Assembly (NCBI RefSeq): GCF_007970185.1
Contig: NZ_CP042431.1
Span: 5,146,001 to 5,210,000 of the forward strand
Reading direction: 5' to 3'
Length of the DNA stretch: 64,000 nucleotides
DNA from: Pseudobacter ginsenosidimutans
Lineage (GTDB): Bacteria; Bacteroidota; Bacteroidia; Chitinophagales; Chitinophagaceae
The notes below the pieces were generated by a model that saw nothing but the letters and a program-made list of their open reading frames with translations, was not told the origin of the DNA and made no database searches. Position 1 is the first letter of the stretch, and every line of letters begins with the position of its first letter. Positions 35,161 to 42,958 of the stretch are shown here, piece by piece. Both the position numbers and the translations under genes were made by a program.

Positions 35161-35511
35161 TCAATCCTTTTTCAAAGGATGCTGCAGGAAGAGGATCACC
35201 AGATTGAGCAGGAGGAAAGGCAGTTCAATGGCTGCACCTTTGAGGTCTTTATCCAGCAGTTGAAAACAGATGATCAGTAAGATCCCGGCGGCCATCAGGA
35301 AATTACCCCAAACGAAAGTTTTGGGAAACAGGATCAGCAAGGCTGCAATGATGGTAATGGCGCCATTGATCATTACACCATTCCTGCCAAATCCCCATTT
35401 GCTGAACATTTGCAGCATTTCCGGTTTGCCCGAGAACATGGCATATCCCTGTTTGAATCCCATGAAAACGGCAATAAGTATCAGTACTGCGTTGATGATT
35501 TTCAGGATCAT
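35161..35511 (-). CDS. small DoxX-like four-helix membrane protein
   Basis: 116 residues with four predicted membrane helices: about 5-25, 46-65, 68-85 and 92-110. KIINAVLILIAVFMGFKQGYAMF followed by GKPEMLQMFSKWGFGRNGVMINGAITI is a pattern seen in DoxX-like small membrane proteins of Bacteroidota. Function unknown. It is upstream of the ArsR operon on the same strand, with 116 bp of intergenic sequence that contains the operator. Confidence 0.75.
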   Translation of the reverse strand: MILKIINAVLILIAVFMGFKQGYAMFSGKPEMLQMFSKWGFGRNGVMINGAITIIAALLILFPKTFVWGNFLMAAGILLIICFQLLDKDLKGAAIELPFLLLNLVILFLQHPLKKD

Positions 35512-35538
35512 AGTTGTATCGATTTATCATTTTAAAAA

Positions 35539-35578
35539 AAAGAAAATGGGAAGCCGGTTAAAGCTTCTCATTTTCTTT
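35539..35578 (-). terminator. rho-independent terminator of the SDR gene
   Basis: AAAGAAAATGGGAAGC and GCTTCTCATTTTCTTT form a 16-bp stem with a single G-T wobble and an 8-nt loop, followed on the minus strand by a run of Ts (the A-run at 35532-35541). It lies 17 bp past the stop of the SDR gene at 35596. Confidence 0.8.
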
Positions 35579-35595
35579 CTGCGTATACGAAGTTC

Positions 35596-36351
35596 TTATC
35601 TTGTAGTATAACCTCCGTTTGCGAAAATGGTCTGCCCGGTGATCCACCAGCCATCGGTGACCAGGAACTCCACCAGCGGCGCGATATCCTTTATATCTGT
35701 CAGTCCGCCAAGCGCAGACGCTGATTTGTGATAGGCAACGGCATCTTCACTTTCCTGTCCATAAAAGAATGGCGTGTCCATCGGCCCGGGTGCAACTGCC
35801 GTTACTGAAATTCCCCTGCTGCCGAATTCCTTGGAAGCTGCCCTGGTGAAATGCTCTACGGGTGCTTTCATCCCTTCGTAAGTAGAGTACAGTCCTGTAT
35901 AGGCAGCCAGCAGCGAAGTTACGATGGTGCAGATCTTCCCATTATCATTCAGTTTCTTTCCGGCTTCCTGGATGAAGAAGTACGCGGCTTTCGAGTTGAT
36001 ATCGCTCATGCTGTCGTATTCTGCTTCGGTAGTATCTGCAATTGGTTTTTTCAAAACCTTGCCAACTGTGTTGATGGCGATATCAATACCACCAAACCTT
36101 GAAGTAGCTGCATCGAAGAGTGTGATGATATTTCCCGGCCTGGTTAGATCGCCCTGGAACAGGAAAGCTTCTGCTCCTGCCGCCTGCACAGCTGCCAACG
36201 TTTTTTCCGCATCGGGTTGCGTGCCGGCACTGTTATAATGGATCACCAGTCTGGCTCCTTTTGCTGCAAAATTCCTGCTCAGTAATCCGCCAAGGTTTTT
36301 GGCGCCACCTGCAATTAAGACCACTTTCCCGTTTACATTGTTATTTGCCAT
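35596..36351 (-). CDS. short-chain dehydrogenase/reductase (SDR)
   Basis: 251 residues, classical SDR: VVLIAGGAKNLGGLLSRNFAAKGA cofactor loop, INTVGKV at strand 4, YxxxK at YEGMK with the preceding Ser in IVTSLLAAYT, VAPGPMDTPFF after the active site, and the C-terminal LVTDGWWITGQTIFANGGYTTR. NADP(H) is likely. The cofactor motif has the AGGAKNLGG variant seen in 3-oxoacyl-ACP-reductase-like sugar or alcohol dehydrogenases. Substrate unknown. It is followed by a strong terminator and preceded by the AraC-type gene 83 bp away. Confidence 0.93.
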   Translation of the reverse strand: MANNNVNGKVVLIAGGAKNLGGLLSRNFAAKGARLVIHYNSAGTQPDAEKTLAAVQAAGAEAFLFQGDLTRPGNIITLFDAATSRFGGIDIAINTVGKVLKKPIADTTEAEYDSMSDINSKAAYFFIQEAGKKLNDNGKICTIVTSLLAAYTGLYSTYEGMKAPVEHFTRAASKEFGSRGISVTAVAPGPMDTPFFYGQESEDAVAYHKSASALGGLTDIKDIAPLVEFLVTDGWWITGQTIFANGGYTTR

Positions 36352-36434
36352 AGAATCCTTTTTAAGTTGGATACGAAGGTCAATGATGCAAACAGGTTTA
36401 TTATGGTGAACTTTTCGGATTTTTTACCGGATCA

Positions 36435-36812
36435 CTATTTCTGTTTTTCATTCCTGTATTCACCAGGTGTGAAGCCAGTCCATTTTTTGAAGAACTTTGA
36501 AAAATTGGAAGGGTCGTAGGTCAGTTTCATGGCAATCTGAGCAATGGACAGATCGGATGTGGTCAGCAATTCCTGTGCTTTGCTGATGATCTTTGCATCA
36601 TAAAAATGACAGGGGTGGTGCCCTTTCTCTGTTTTGATGATATCCGTGAGATGTTTGTGTGATATGGTCAGTTCACGGGCAATCCGGTTCAATTCGAAAA
36701 AGTCGGACACATCTCCGTTCACAACATCATCAATATGCTGGTCCAGAAAATCGAAATACCTGGTTGCTATTTCAGTGCTTCTTCTGATCTTATTCTTTTC
36801 CATAGGCATCAT
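36435..36812 (-). CDS. AraC-family regulator, short form (DNA-binding domain only)
   Basis: 125 residues. A 20-residue helical lead, then the two HTH motifs: LNRIARELTISHKHLTDIIKTEKGHHPCHFYDAKIISKAQELL and LSIAQIAMKLTYDPSNFSKFFKKWTGFTPGEYR. There is no cupin or other ligand domain, so it resembles the short SoxS/MarA-type members. It may regulate the SDR just downstream (83 bp), a frequent arrangement, but the sequence does not prove it. Confidence 0.9.
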   Translation of the reverse strand: MMPMEKNKIRRSTEIATRYFDFLDQHIDDVVNGDVSDFFELNRIARELTISHKHLTDIIKTEKGHHPCHFYDAKIISKAQELLTTSDLSIAQIAMKLTYDPSNFSKFFKKWTGFTPGEYRNEKQK

Positions 36813-36840
36813 TGATTCGGATGATCAAATTCTACTGTTG

Positions 36841-37434
36841 CTAATCGTTCAGCCCCTTGCCGGCAAGGATGAGTTTTGTACATTTTTCCACTCTTTCAGC
36901 ACGGGTTTTGGATTGTTTTGCCGAAGAGAAATAAAGCAGGTATCCTCTCTGGCGGCCGGGCGTCAATGCTTCGAAAGCCTTTTTGAGTGCGGGTTTGCTG
37001 TTGAGCTTTTTCTGGAATTCTTCCACAACAGGGTATTCCTCCACCTTTTTCAATTTTACTTTCAATCCGGCCCTTTCCACTTCGATGGCTTCATATACAT
37101 AGGCTTTTAGTGCGGCTTTCATTCTGGTGATCTGTTTCGCATTGGTGAAACGGATCTGCCGGGCGCTCTGTACATTTTCCGATTGTTGTACCAGGATGCC
37201 ATTGGGATCATTGAGCAGAGCGCCTTTGAAGAAGAGCAGGGCGCAATATTCCTTGAAACCATGTATCAGTACGATATTCTTGTTCTGGTATGTATAGCAG
37301 GCCTGTCCCCATTTCAGTTCTTCGTCGAGCTGGCAATCCAGCAGGATCGCTCTCAGTTGTTCGAATTCATCCTGCCATGCTTCAGCATTGGCGAAGAAAT
37401 CGTCAGCGGCGGAGATGGTTTTGCTTTTTGCCAT
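36841..37434 (-). CDS. YdeI/OmpD-associated family protein (DUF1801 + YdeI C-terminus)
   Basis: 197 residues from the ATG at 37434; an upstream ATG at 37518 would add 28 non-conserved residues. DUF1801 core: FEQLRAILLDCQLDEELKWGQACYTYQNKNIVLIHGFKEYCALLFFKGALLND; then the YdeI tail EFQKKLNSKPALKKAFEALTPGRQRGYLLYFSSAKQSKTRAERVEKCTKLILAGKG. The tail motif GRQRGY..y...AK...TR..RiekC...i..GkG is diagnostic. Members protect against antimicrobial peptides or bacteriocins in some Enterobacteria; the role here is unknown. Confidence 0.92.
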   Translation of the reverse strand: MAKSKTISAADDFFANAEAWQDEFEQLRAILLDCQLDEELKWGQACYTYQNKNIVLIHGFKEYCALLFFKGALLNDPNGILVQQSENVQSARQIRFTNAKQITRMKAALKAYVYEAIEVERAGLKVKLKKVEEYPVVEEFQKKLNSKPALKKAFEALTPGRQRGYLLYFSSAKQSKTRAERVEKCTKLILAGKGLND

Positions 37435-37596
37435 AAAGTGGTGTTTTAAAAGGTGGTGATTAAAATTAGTGAAAATGAATGGTATCCCGTTTAGCCGTCT
37501 ATGTCTTCCGTTAAGCAACAGTCCTCAACCATTAACCGGTGGGAAAGGGAACCAAGGGTCCTGGTTAGCTTTGGTGCAACAATTAAAACAGATTCC

Positions 37597-39099
37597 ATGA
37601 AACATATCGGCATTATCGGGGCCGGCATCAGCGGCCTCGCCACAGCAAAAGCGTTCATCGAGAAAGGATACCAGGTTACTGTGCTCGAAAAAGCGGCCAG
37701 CGCAGGCGGAGTATGGGAGAAGAGCCGCTCCTATGTTGGTGTGGCAACACAAACCACCAGGGATGAATACGCTTTCTCTGATTATCCGATGCCGGCAGGT
37801 TATCCCTTATGGCCTTCGGGAGAACAGGTGCAGGCCTACCTGGAAGGATATGCGAAAAGATTCCGCGTTTTCCCGCATATCTGGTTCAATGTACGGGTGA
37901 ACGCCCTCAGCTTTCGCGACGGCGCCTGGCATATGCAGTTAACGGACCTGAAAACAGCAGAAGATAAATACATGCGATTCGATTTTGTAGCTATTTGCAC
38001 AGGTACTTTCCATAAGCCATACATTCCGGCTGTTGCCGGCAGTGAGAGCTTTTTACAGGCTGGAGGAGAGATACTGCATTCAAGCCAGGTGAAGGATGCA
38101 AACATCCTGAAAGGAAAAAAAGTTGCAGTAGTCGGCTTTGCGAAATCGGCTACGGATATTGCTACCACGGCGGCCGGCAATGCAGCAGTTTGCACTTTGC
38201 TCTATCGCAAAGCGCAGTGGAAAGTGCCGCGTTATTTCGGAAATAAAGTGAATATGCGATTCCTGTTGTTCTCCAGATTGTCGGAGGCTTTCTTCAGCGC
38301 ACCGCGCAAATCGATCGGGCAAAAGCTCCTGCATTCCATCGGCAGGCCATTGGTATGGGCGCAATGGAGAGGACTGGAAGCATTGCTGAAAATGCAGTTC
38401 AAGTTGAAAGCCTGTGGTATGGTGCCGAAACACAGGATCGAAGACCAGATCAGTTGCAGCCTTGGCGTTGCGCCGGAAGGGTTTTATGAGAAAGTGAGAT
38501 CCGGGCTCATCAATGCGAAACAGACCACCATTGCTAAAATGGAAGGGAAGAACGTGATGCTCAGCAATGGAGAAACGATCCAGCCGGACCTGGTTGTTTT
38601 TGGTACAGGCTTTACACAGGAGCTTCCTTTCCTGGAACCTGCCTACAAACAATTCATTATCGGACAGAACGGACAATACCGTTTGTTCAGGAATATCATC
38701 AACCCGCAGGTGCCGCAGCTTGGATTTGTGGGATTCAATTCGAGCCTGTTCACCACGCTCACGTCGGAGGTTGCCGCTAACTGGTTGGTTCGTTATGCGG
38801 AACAGAAACTGGCATTGCCTTCACAGGAAGCGATGAACAAGGATATGGACCATATGGAAAAATGGAGAAGCGATAGTCGTCCTATTGCTTCGGAGTTCAG
38901 CGGAACCTGTATTGCGCCGTTCAATTATCAGCATCTTGATCTGCTGATGCGGGATATGGGATTGAAAAGGAAATTAAGCTTATCGCCCTTTGAATATTTG
39001 AAGCCGATCAATCCGAAGGATTATCACCAATTGCTGCGCGGGAAGGGGAACACGATTGTAAAAGAGATGAAAACAGAACCGGAGTATCAGTTCTATTAA
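37597..39099 (+). CDS. FMO-type flavin-dependent monooxygenase
   Basis: 500 residues from the ATG at 37597 (an earlier in-frame ATG at 37501 adds 32 non-homologous residues). FAD loop GIIGAGISGLATAKAF at the very N-terminus, FMO-like GGVWEKSRSYVGVATQTTRDEYAFSDYPMP, CTGTFHKPYIP, a second Rossmann NADPH site VAVVGFAKSATDIA and the C-terminal VVFGTGFTQ. It should oxygenate a soft nucleophile (N, S or ketone). It converges on the uncharacterised prenyl/toroid operon with 48 bp between stops, so an oxygenase role in that pathway is conceivable but unsupported by transcription direction. Confidence 0.9.
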   Translation: MKHIGIIGAGISGLATAKAFIEKGYQVTVLEKAASAGGVWEKSRSYVGVATQTTRDEYAFSDYPMPAGYPLWPSGEQVQAYLEGYAKRFRVFPHIWFNVRVNALSFRDGAWHMQLTDLKTAEDKYMRFDFVAICTGTFHKPYIPAVAGSESFLQAGGEILHSSQVKDANILKGKKVAVVGFAKSATDIATTAAGNAAVCTLLYRKAQWKVPRYFGNKVNMRFLLFSRLSEAFFSAPRKSIGQKLLHSIGRPLVWAQWRGLEALLKMQFKLKACGMVPKHRIEDQISCSLGVAPEGFYEKVRSGLINAKQTTIAKMEGKNVMLSNGETIQPDLVVFGTGFTQELPFLEPAYKQFIIGQNGQYRLFRNIINPQVPQLGFVGFNSSLFTTLTSEVAANWLVRYAEQKLALPSQEAMNKDMDHMEKWRSDSRPIASEFSGTCIAPFNYQHLDLLMRDMGLKRKLSLSPFEYLKPINPKDYHQLLRGKGNTIVKEMKTEPEYQFY

Positions 39100-39147
39100 A
39101 TATTGGTGGTGTACTGAGAGAAAAACCAGCGACTGCCGGCAAACTGA

Positions 39148-40131
39148 TCAATTCATTAGCTGCTTTGTTGCAGCGAGAATCGTTTTCAAACTTGTTATTG
39201 CCATCGCAGTGCTCATTAGTCTTTTCGTATCTGCATATGTGTTAGTAATCTCATTTGAATGCTGATTTTGTTCAAACTGTACCGGCACCAGCAATACTTC
39301 CGCTGAAGCCCAGCTTCCGTCTGTCAACTGCGTATTCAACAGGTATTGAGCAAGGTTTCCCGTTGTATCTGGATCCACACCACAGAGCAATGCGATCTTC
39401 AACAACTGCGCCGCTTCAAATGCCGATTGCGGACTATTTGTTTGCATCAGCCACAGTGTTGCATTCTGCCGGATGGCTTCGGGGATGCCGCCGCTGGTCT
39501 GTAAAAACTCAAGATTGATGGCAATGGCATAAGCATCGGAATTCCACCAGAATGCTGTCCAGAGCTCATTGCCGGCGGATAGTATACAATGATTACGCAT
39601 TCGGAATATAAGGCTGGTCAGGGTTGAAGTTTGTTTGGAAGCAGCACTGGCATAACATTTCAGCAATGCCATACCGATCATCGGTTGTACGTCTGCGTGA
39701 TGGTCTGCCCAGCTGCCGAATCTATCCTGCAATATGAAAGTGCGTGTACTTCCATTCTCATGGATATAATTCTGAAGGATGGCTGCCAGGAATGCGCCGG
39801 GCAGCGCCTGTAATGAAGCGAGAGCACGACAAGCCCAGGCGGTGGAATCGCCATCTGTAGCGGTATGCCGGTTATAACCCCATCCTGTGGGGCGTTGCAG
39901 GTCAAGTAATGCCTGTATGGCGGCATTCACCATCGGAACGGGAATGGAAGAGGGCTGACTTCCTGTAAGACTGTACAGTACCGTGGCGGTGGTCCAGGCT
40001 TCGGAGGAGCCGGGCTCCAGCTGGTAATCGCGCCAGCAGCCATCAACGTCTTGTTGCAAAAGCAGGAACTGCTCGGCCAGTTGTACAGCTTCAGTTACTG
40101 CCTGCGGGTTGAAGCGAATGAGGTTTAGCAT
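39148..40131 (-). CDS. terpenoid-cyclase-like alpha/alpha-toroid protein (prenyltransferase/squalene-oxidase repeats)
   Basis: 327 residues, about half the length of a squalene-hopene cyclase, so a single toroid. It has QW-type repeats: LLLQQDVDGCWRDYQ (24-36), LLDLQRPTGWGYN, FILQDRFGSWADHH (132-145) and LLNTQLTDGSWASAEVL (about 275). At 93-98 it carries DGDSTA in the place where class II terpene cyclases have DXDDTA, so the central catalytic Asp (D95) is present but the last Asp is Ser. No transmembrane segment or signal peptide. It overlaps the preceding gene by 41 bp, implying coupled translation in the four-gene operon. Whether it cyclises a terpenoid or only has the fold is inference. 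Confidence 0.72.
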   Translation of the reverse strand: MLNLIRFNPQAVTEAVQLAEQFLLLQQDVDGCWRDYQLEPGSSEAWTTATVLYSLTGSQPSSIPVPMVNAAIQALLDLQRPTGWGYNRHTATDGDSTAWACRALASLQALPGAFLAAILQNYIHENGSTRTFILQDRFGSWADHHADVQPMIGMALLKCYASAASKQTSTLTSLIFRMRNHCILSAGNELWTAFWWNSDAYAIAINLEFLQTSGGIPEAIRQNATLWLMQTNSPQSAFEAAQLLKIALLCGVDPDTTGNLAQYLLNTQLTDGSWASAEVLLVPVQFEQNQHSNEITNTYADTKRLMSTAMAITSLKTILAATKQLMN

Positions 40132-41194
40132 AAACGGTCAGGTGGTCAATGCCGCCATCCACTCCCAGGCTGATGTATTCCACATCGCATCCGTTGAAAC
40201 AATGCCGGAGATCAGACAGAAAGGAGGGAAGCTGGCTGTTATCGAAATTGAATTCTTGCACCAGTTGATGTAAAAATGGAATGAATCCTTCGGCTTTGGC
40301 GAAACGCTGGCAGGCCACATCGATCTTGGTGCGCGAGATCAGTGGCTGCAATACGCCTTTTTTATCCAGATGAAAGTCATAGCCAAGTGTGATGCTCTGC
40401 CGCGCAAATGGACCGAACTGCTCAAGGATAGCATTGCAGAACCAGTGTATATCATCTTTCACCAGCGATGCATCGCCTGAAATACAATCCATGATACTGG
40501 TTTCAGAGGGTTCCTGCATACCTGCATACAAACGGATACCCCTGACCGAACCGCTGATCACGATGCCCAGCCCTACGGGTATGGCATGGGGCGAAGTTTG
40601 TACGATGAGTTTCTCCAGAACCGGGGCAATGCTATCATCACTGAATTCGGTTAGTACATCGGCCACGCGTTGCCAGCGTTGCAATGTGTTACCATGACGA
40701 AGGTTGAGATACATGCGTAATTCGGTATGCGTATCTGCAATGGAAGTGCCGAGCCAGATACCGCCCCACCAGTTTTCCAGTTCTGCGCTGTCGGCAGGGA
40801 ACACATGATGAATGATCCTGTTCACCTGTTCAGCGGCTTGTTGCCAACCCATGATCTGCAGCAGTTCATCGGCGGCTTTAAGGGAACAACTCACCTGTTG
40901 CGGCACGGTAATGCCGGTTCCGCCGGGTTCCACCAGCACGCGGAAAGCCGGTGATTCCTGCTCACGTGTGAGCTTAACCGAAAACACCACCGGCGTTCCG
41001 TCTATGCAAATGGAGGCAGCGCGCAGGGGAGTGGTTATGGGCTGGATGTTGAACGTTGGTTCCAGTAACGATTGCCAGAGTTGGTTGTTTTTGGAGGAAA
41101 GCCTGCTGCTGCCTTTATAACTTAGATCATTGATCGAAGTTTCTACCAGCGCAATTCTGCGCTGATAGAAACTGTTGAGCGTTGGTTGTATCAT
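40091..41194 (-). CDS. putative ABBA-type (DMATS-like) aromatic prenyltransferase
   Basis: 367 residues with no signal peptide. Repeated units end in hydrophobic strands that read '...R.Y' : ELRMYLNLRHG (158-168), IRGIRLYAG (about 217-225), DHLTVYAKP (about 352-360). ICIDGTPVVFSVKL with FRVLVEP (62-90) resembles the DGtPvE.S ... R...EP opening strands of tryptophan-dimethylallyltransferase family enzymes, which transfer prenyl groups to aromatic rings. This is pattern-level similarity only; substrate-binding residues cannot be verified by eye. The gene begins 2 bp after the glycine-rich gene and overlaps the toroid gene by 41 bp. The pairing of prenyltransferase and cyclase-like fold supports a prenylated product. 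Confidence 0.55.
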   Translation of the reverse strand: MIQPTLNSFYQRRIALVETSINDLSYKGSSRLSSKNNQLWQSLLEPTFNIQPITTPLRAASICIDGTPVVFSVKLTREQESPAFRVLVEPGGTGITVPQQVSCSLKAADELLQIMGWQQAAEQVNRIIHHVFPADSAELENWWGGIWLGTSIADTHTELRMYLNLRHGNTLQRWQRVADVLTEFSDDSIAPVLEKLIVQTSPHAIPVGLGIVISGSVRGIRLYAGMQEPSETSIMDCISGDASLVKDDIHWFCNAILEQFGPFARQSITLGYDFHLDKKGVLQPLISRTKIDVACQRFAKAEGFIPFLHQLVQEFNFDNSQLPSFLSDLRHCFNGCDVEYISLGVDGGIDHLTVYAKPHSLQPAGSN

Positions 41195-41196
41195 GA

Positions 41197-41949
41197 TTAT
41201 GGTTGTTCAATGATGTCAACTGTAGCGGGGCTGCCGGTTGCTGCGGTAGCTCCGTTGCCTCCTTCTTCGCCGGGATCGCCTGTGCCGCCGCCATCGCCTG
41301 AGCTGCTGCCGCTGCCGGGATTACCACCTGGGCCGCCAGGTCCGCCCTGTCCTCTTGCGCCGGGAGCGCCGGGAGGGCCGCCTGCCAGTCCATCCACGGG
41401 ATCTGCAATCACATTCGGGAAGAGTGCATTGGGATCGTAGAGGATCACGATATGGCCGCCATTTCCACCGCTTCCGGCATTGCCGCCGTTGCCACCGCGT
41501 CCTCCACGACCACCTTTGCCGCCATTGCCGCCCTTTCCGTCGCCTGCATGGGGCTCGCAGCCTTTGCCGCTGCCGCCCTGACCGCCGTTGCCTCCATTCT
41601 GACCCTGCTGTCCCTGTCCGCCATTGCCGCCATCGCCACCGTTGCCACCGCGACCGCCGCGGAAATTCAGTGTGATGGTGCCCGTGAGGAAAGTACTATC
41701 TATCGTCACAACAGCGCCGTGTGAACCATTGCTGCCATGACCTCCATTATTACCGGGATGTCCCTGCGCGCCCTGTCCGCCATGCGCTCCTGCGCCGCCA
41801 TTGGTGGGCTTTTCATCGCCCCAGGTACTGCACTCCGCATCGCGGCCGCCGGGGCCGTTCGCTGCTGTTGTATTGGGTGCCGGTGGCGCACCAGCGCTGC
41901 CGGCAAAGCCGTTAACGCCATCGTTACCCGGACCAGTAAACATTGCCAT
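41197..41949 (-). CDS. glycine-rich GGX-repeat protein, probable polyglycine-II domain
   Basis: 250 residues. After a short head (MAMFTGPGNDGVNG) the protein is dominated by GGN/GGQ/GGR/GGD/GGK triplets (about residues 50-80, 98-155 and 175-240), interrupted by two beta-like segments: HGAVVTIDSTFLTGTITLNFRGG (about 79-100) and HIVILYDPNALFPNVIADP (about 157-176). Two Cys only (ECSTWG and GKGCEPH). No signal peptide or T9SS domain, so no export route is visible. Such periodic GGX sequences form polyglycine-II helix bundles in phage tail tips and antifreeze proteins. GC-rich repeats produce long spurious frames on the other strand. The coding call is firm because the frame ends 2 bp before the next gene and is bounded by the orphan gene upstream. 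Confidence 0.8.
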   Translation of the reverse strand: MAMFTGPGNDGVNGFAGSAGAPPAPNTTAANGPGGRDAECSTWGDEKPTNGGAGAHGGQGAQGHPGNNGGHGSNGSHGAVVTIDSTFLTGTITLNFRGGRGGNGGDGGNGGQGQQGQNGGNGGQGGSGKGCEPHAGDGKGGNGGKGGRGGRGGNGGNAGSGGNGGHIVILYDPNALFPNVIADPVDGLAGGPPGAPGARGQGGPGGPGGNPGSGSSSGDGGGTGDPGEEGGNGATAATGSPATVDIIEQP

Positions 41950-41983
41950 ATAATATGTTTTAAAGTGTTAGTAGTAATGATGA

Positions 41984-42697
41984 TCAAACAGGTACATGCT
42001 TTATATGATAAGCATGCAGCTTGGAATTGTTCGCCATTTTGATCTGTCCATCGCCATACACGATCACGTTCACGAAGAACATGGCTGCAAATCCATTGAA
42101 GAAAACGGTCTCACCGGGACAAACGATCAGTTCCTGCGCCACGAATGTGGGCAGCTCTCTCGCTTTGCCGATCATATAGTCCACCACCGCTTTGTAAGGC
42201 TGACGCTGCATACGCTCTTCCTCCACATAGCCATGGAGCAGGTTATGCGCCATATCGTGCAGTGCGATCCGGCCAGGTGCATCCAGCGATGTGAATTTGA
42301 ATTTGGCTTCTGCAGGAAGATGCTGCATCTGCACCTTTCTGATATTCGTGCTGGCGCGCATCTTTCTCTCTCTGGCCAGCACTTCATTGGGAGTGCCCAC
42401 CAGCGCTTTGAGCTTTTGCAGTGAATCACAGGTTACCGGGCGGATGAATTCCCTGATCTCTCCGATATGAGGATCGAAGGTCTGTTTGGGATGAAGGATC
42501 ACCGGTCCGATCTTTTTCAGTCTGCAGATCAGTGGCATCTGAGGCATCTCTTCCACTCTGTCGAATCCGAAGAGCTTGAGTTTGCCTGCCAGTTTTTTGA
42601 GATCGGGCTTCATGATATGCTGCTTGTAATCCTTCACAGGATCAACTTTCACAATATCCGTCCGCCCCCTGACCGGCGCTTTCTTTTTTGCGTTCAT
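41984..42697 (-). CDS. orphan 237-aa protein, first gene of the prenyl/toroid operon
   Basis: 237 residues from the ATG at 42697; the frame is open further upstream, but the extra 72 residues are low-complexity and would begin inside the hairpin at 42897. It is a basic N-terminal protein (MNAKKKAPVRGRTD) followed by IGPVILHPKQTFDPHIGEI, LDAPGRIALHDMAHNLLHGYVEEERMQ, LPTFVAQELIVCPGETVFFNGFAAMFFVNVIVYGDGQIKM. I do not recognise a family. The C-terminal beta-rich GETVFF...VNVIVYGDGQI has the rhythm of a beta-sandwich and the head is hydrophilic, so cytoplasmic or surface location is open. It lies 34 bp before the glycine-rich gene on the same strand. Confidence 0.7.
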   Translation of the reverse strand: MNAKKKAPVRGRTDIVKVDPVKDYKQHIMKPDLKKLAGKLKLFGFDRVEEMPQMPLICRLKKIGPVILHPKQTFDPHIGEIREFIRPVTCDSLQKLKALVGTPNEVLARERKMRASTNIRKVQMQHLPAEAKFKFTSLDAPGRIALHDMAHNLLHGYVEEERMQRQPYKAVVDYMIGKARELPTFVAQELIVCPGETVFFNGFAAMFFVNVIVYGDGQIKMANNSKLHAYHIKHVPV

Positions 42698-42896
42698 GTC
42701 TGGGATGTTTATGGTTAAAGAATAAAAATGGTTCCAGAAAAAAATCTGTCGGTGGGTAGGGTGGTGGAGAGGGACCAGTAAAACTGTTGCAATAATCAGA
42801 GAGTAGATCGGTATAATTTCCGGTGGTGGAATAAAGGTAGATGCTGTTGCATCATCCACCAAAAAAACGGCATACCCTAAAAGTGTTATAGATAAG

Positions 42897-42933
42897 AAAG
42901 AGCCGCTCTGCACATGGCTTTGAGCGGCTCTTT
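42897..42933 (-). terminator. rho-independent terminator of the MoxR/vWA operon
   Basis: AAAGAGCCGCTC and GAGCGGCTCTTT form a 12-bp perfect stem with a 13-nt loop, 26 bp past the stop of the MoxR-like gene (minus strand), with AT-rich flanks. It also separates that operon from the four-gene operon downstream. Confidence 0.8.
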
Positions 42934-42958
42934 AAGTAGATGTACCGAATGGTTCCTG

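Noticed and set aside
41186-42042. Long plus-strand frames opposite the glycine-rich gene
   Set aside because: They are complements of GC-rich GGX repeats, giving Ala/Pro/Arg-rich shadows; the minus-strand frame has the operon context and a sensible start.
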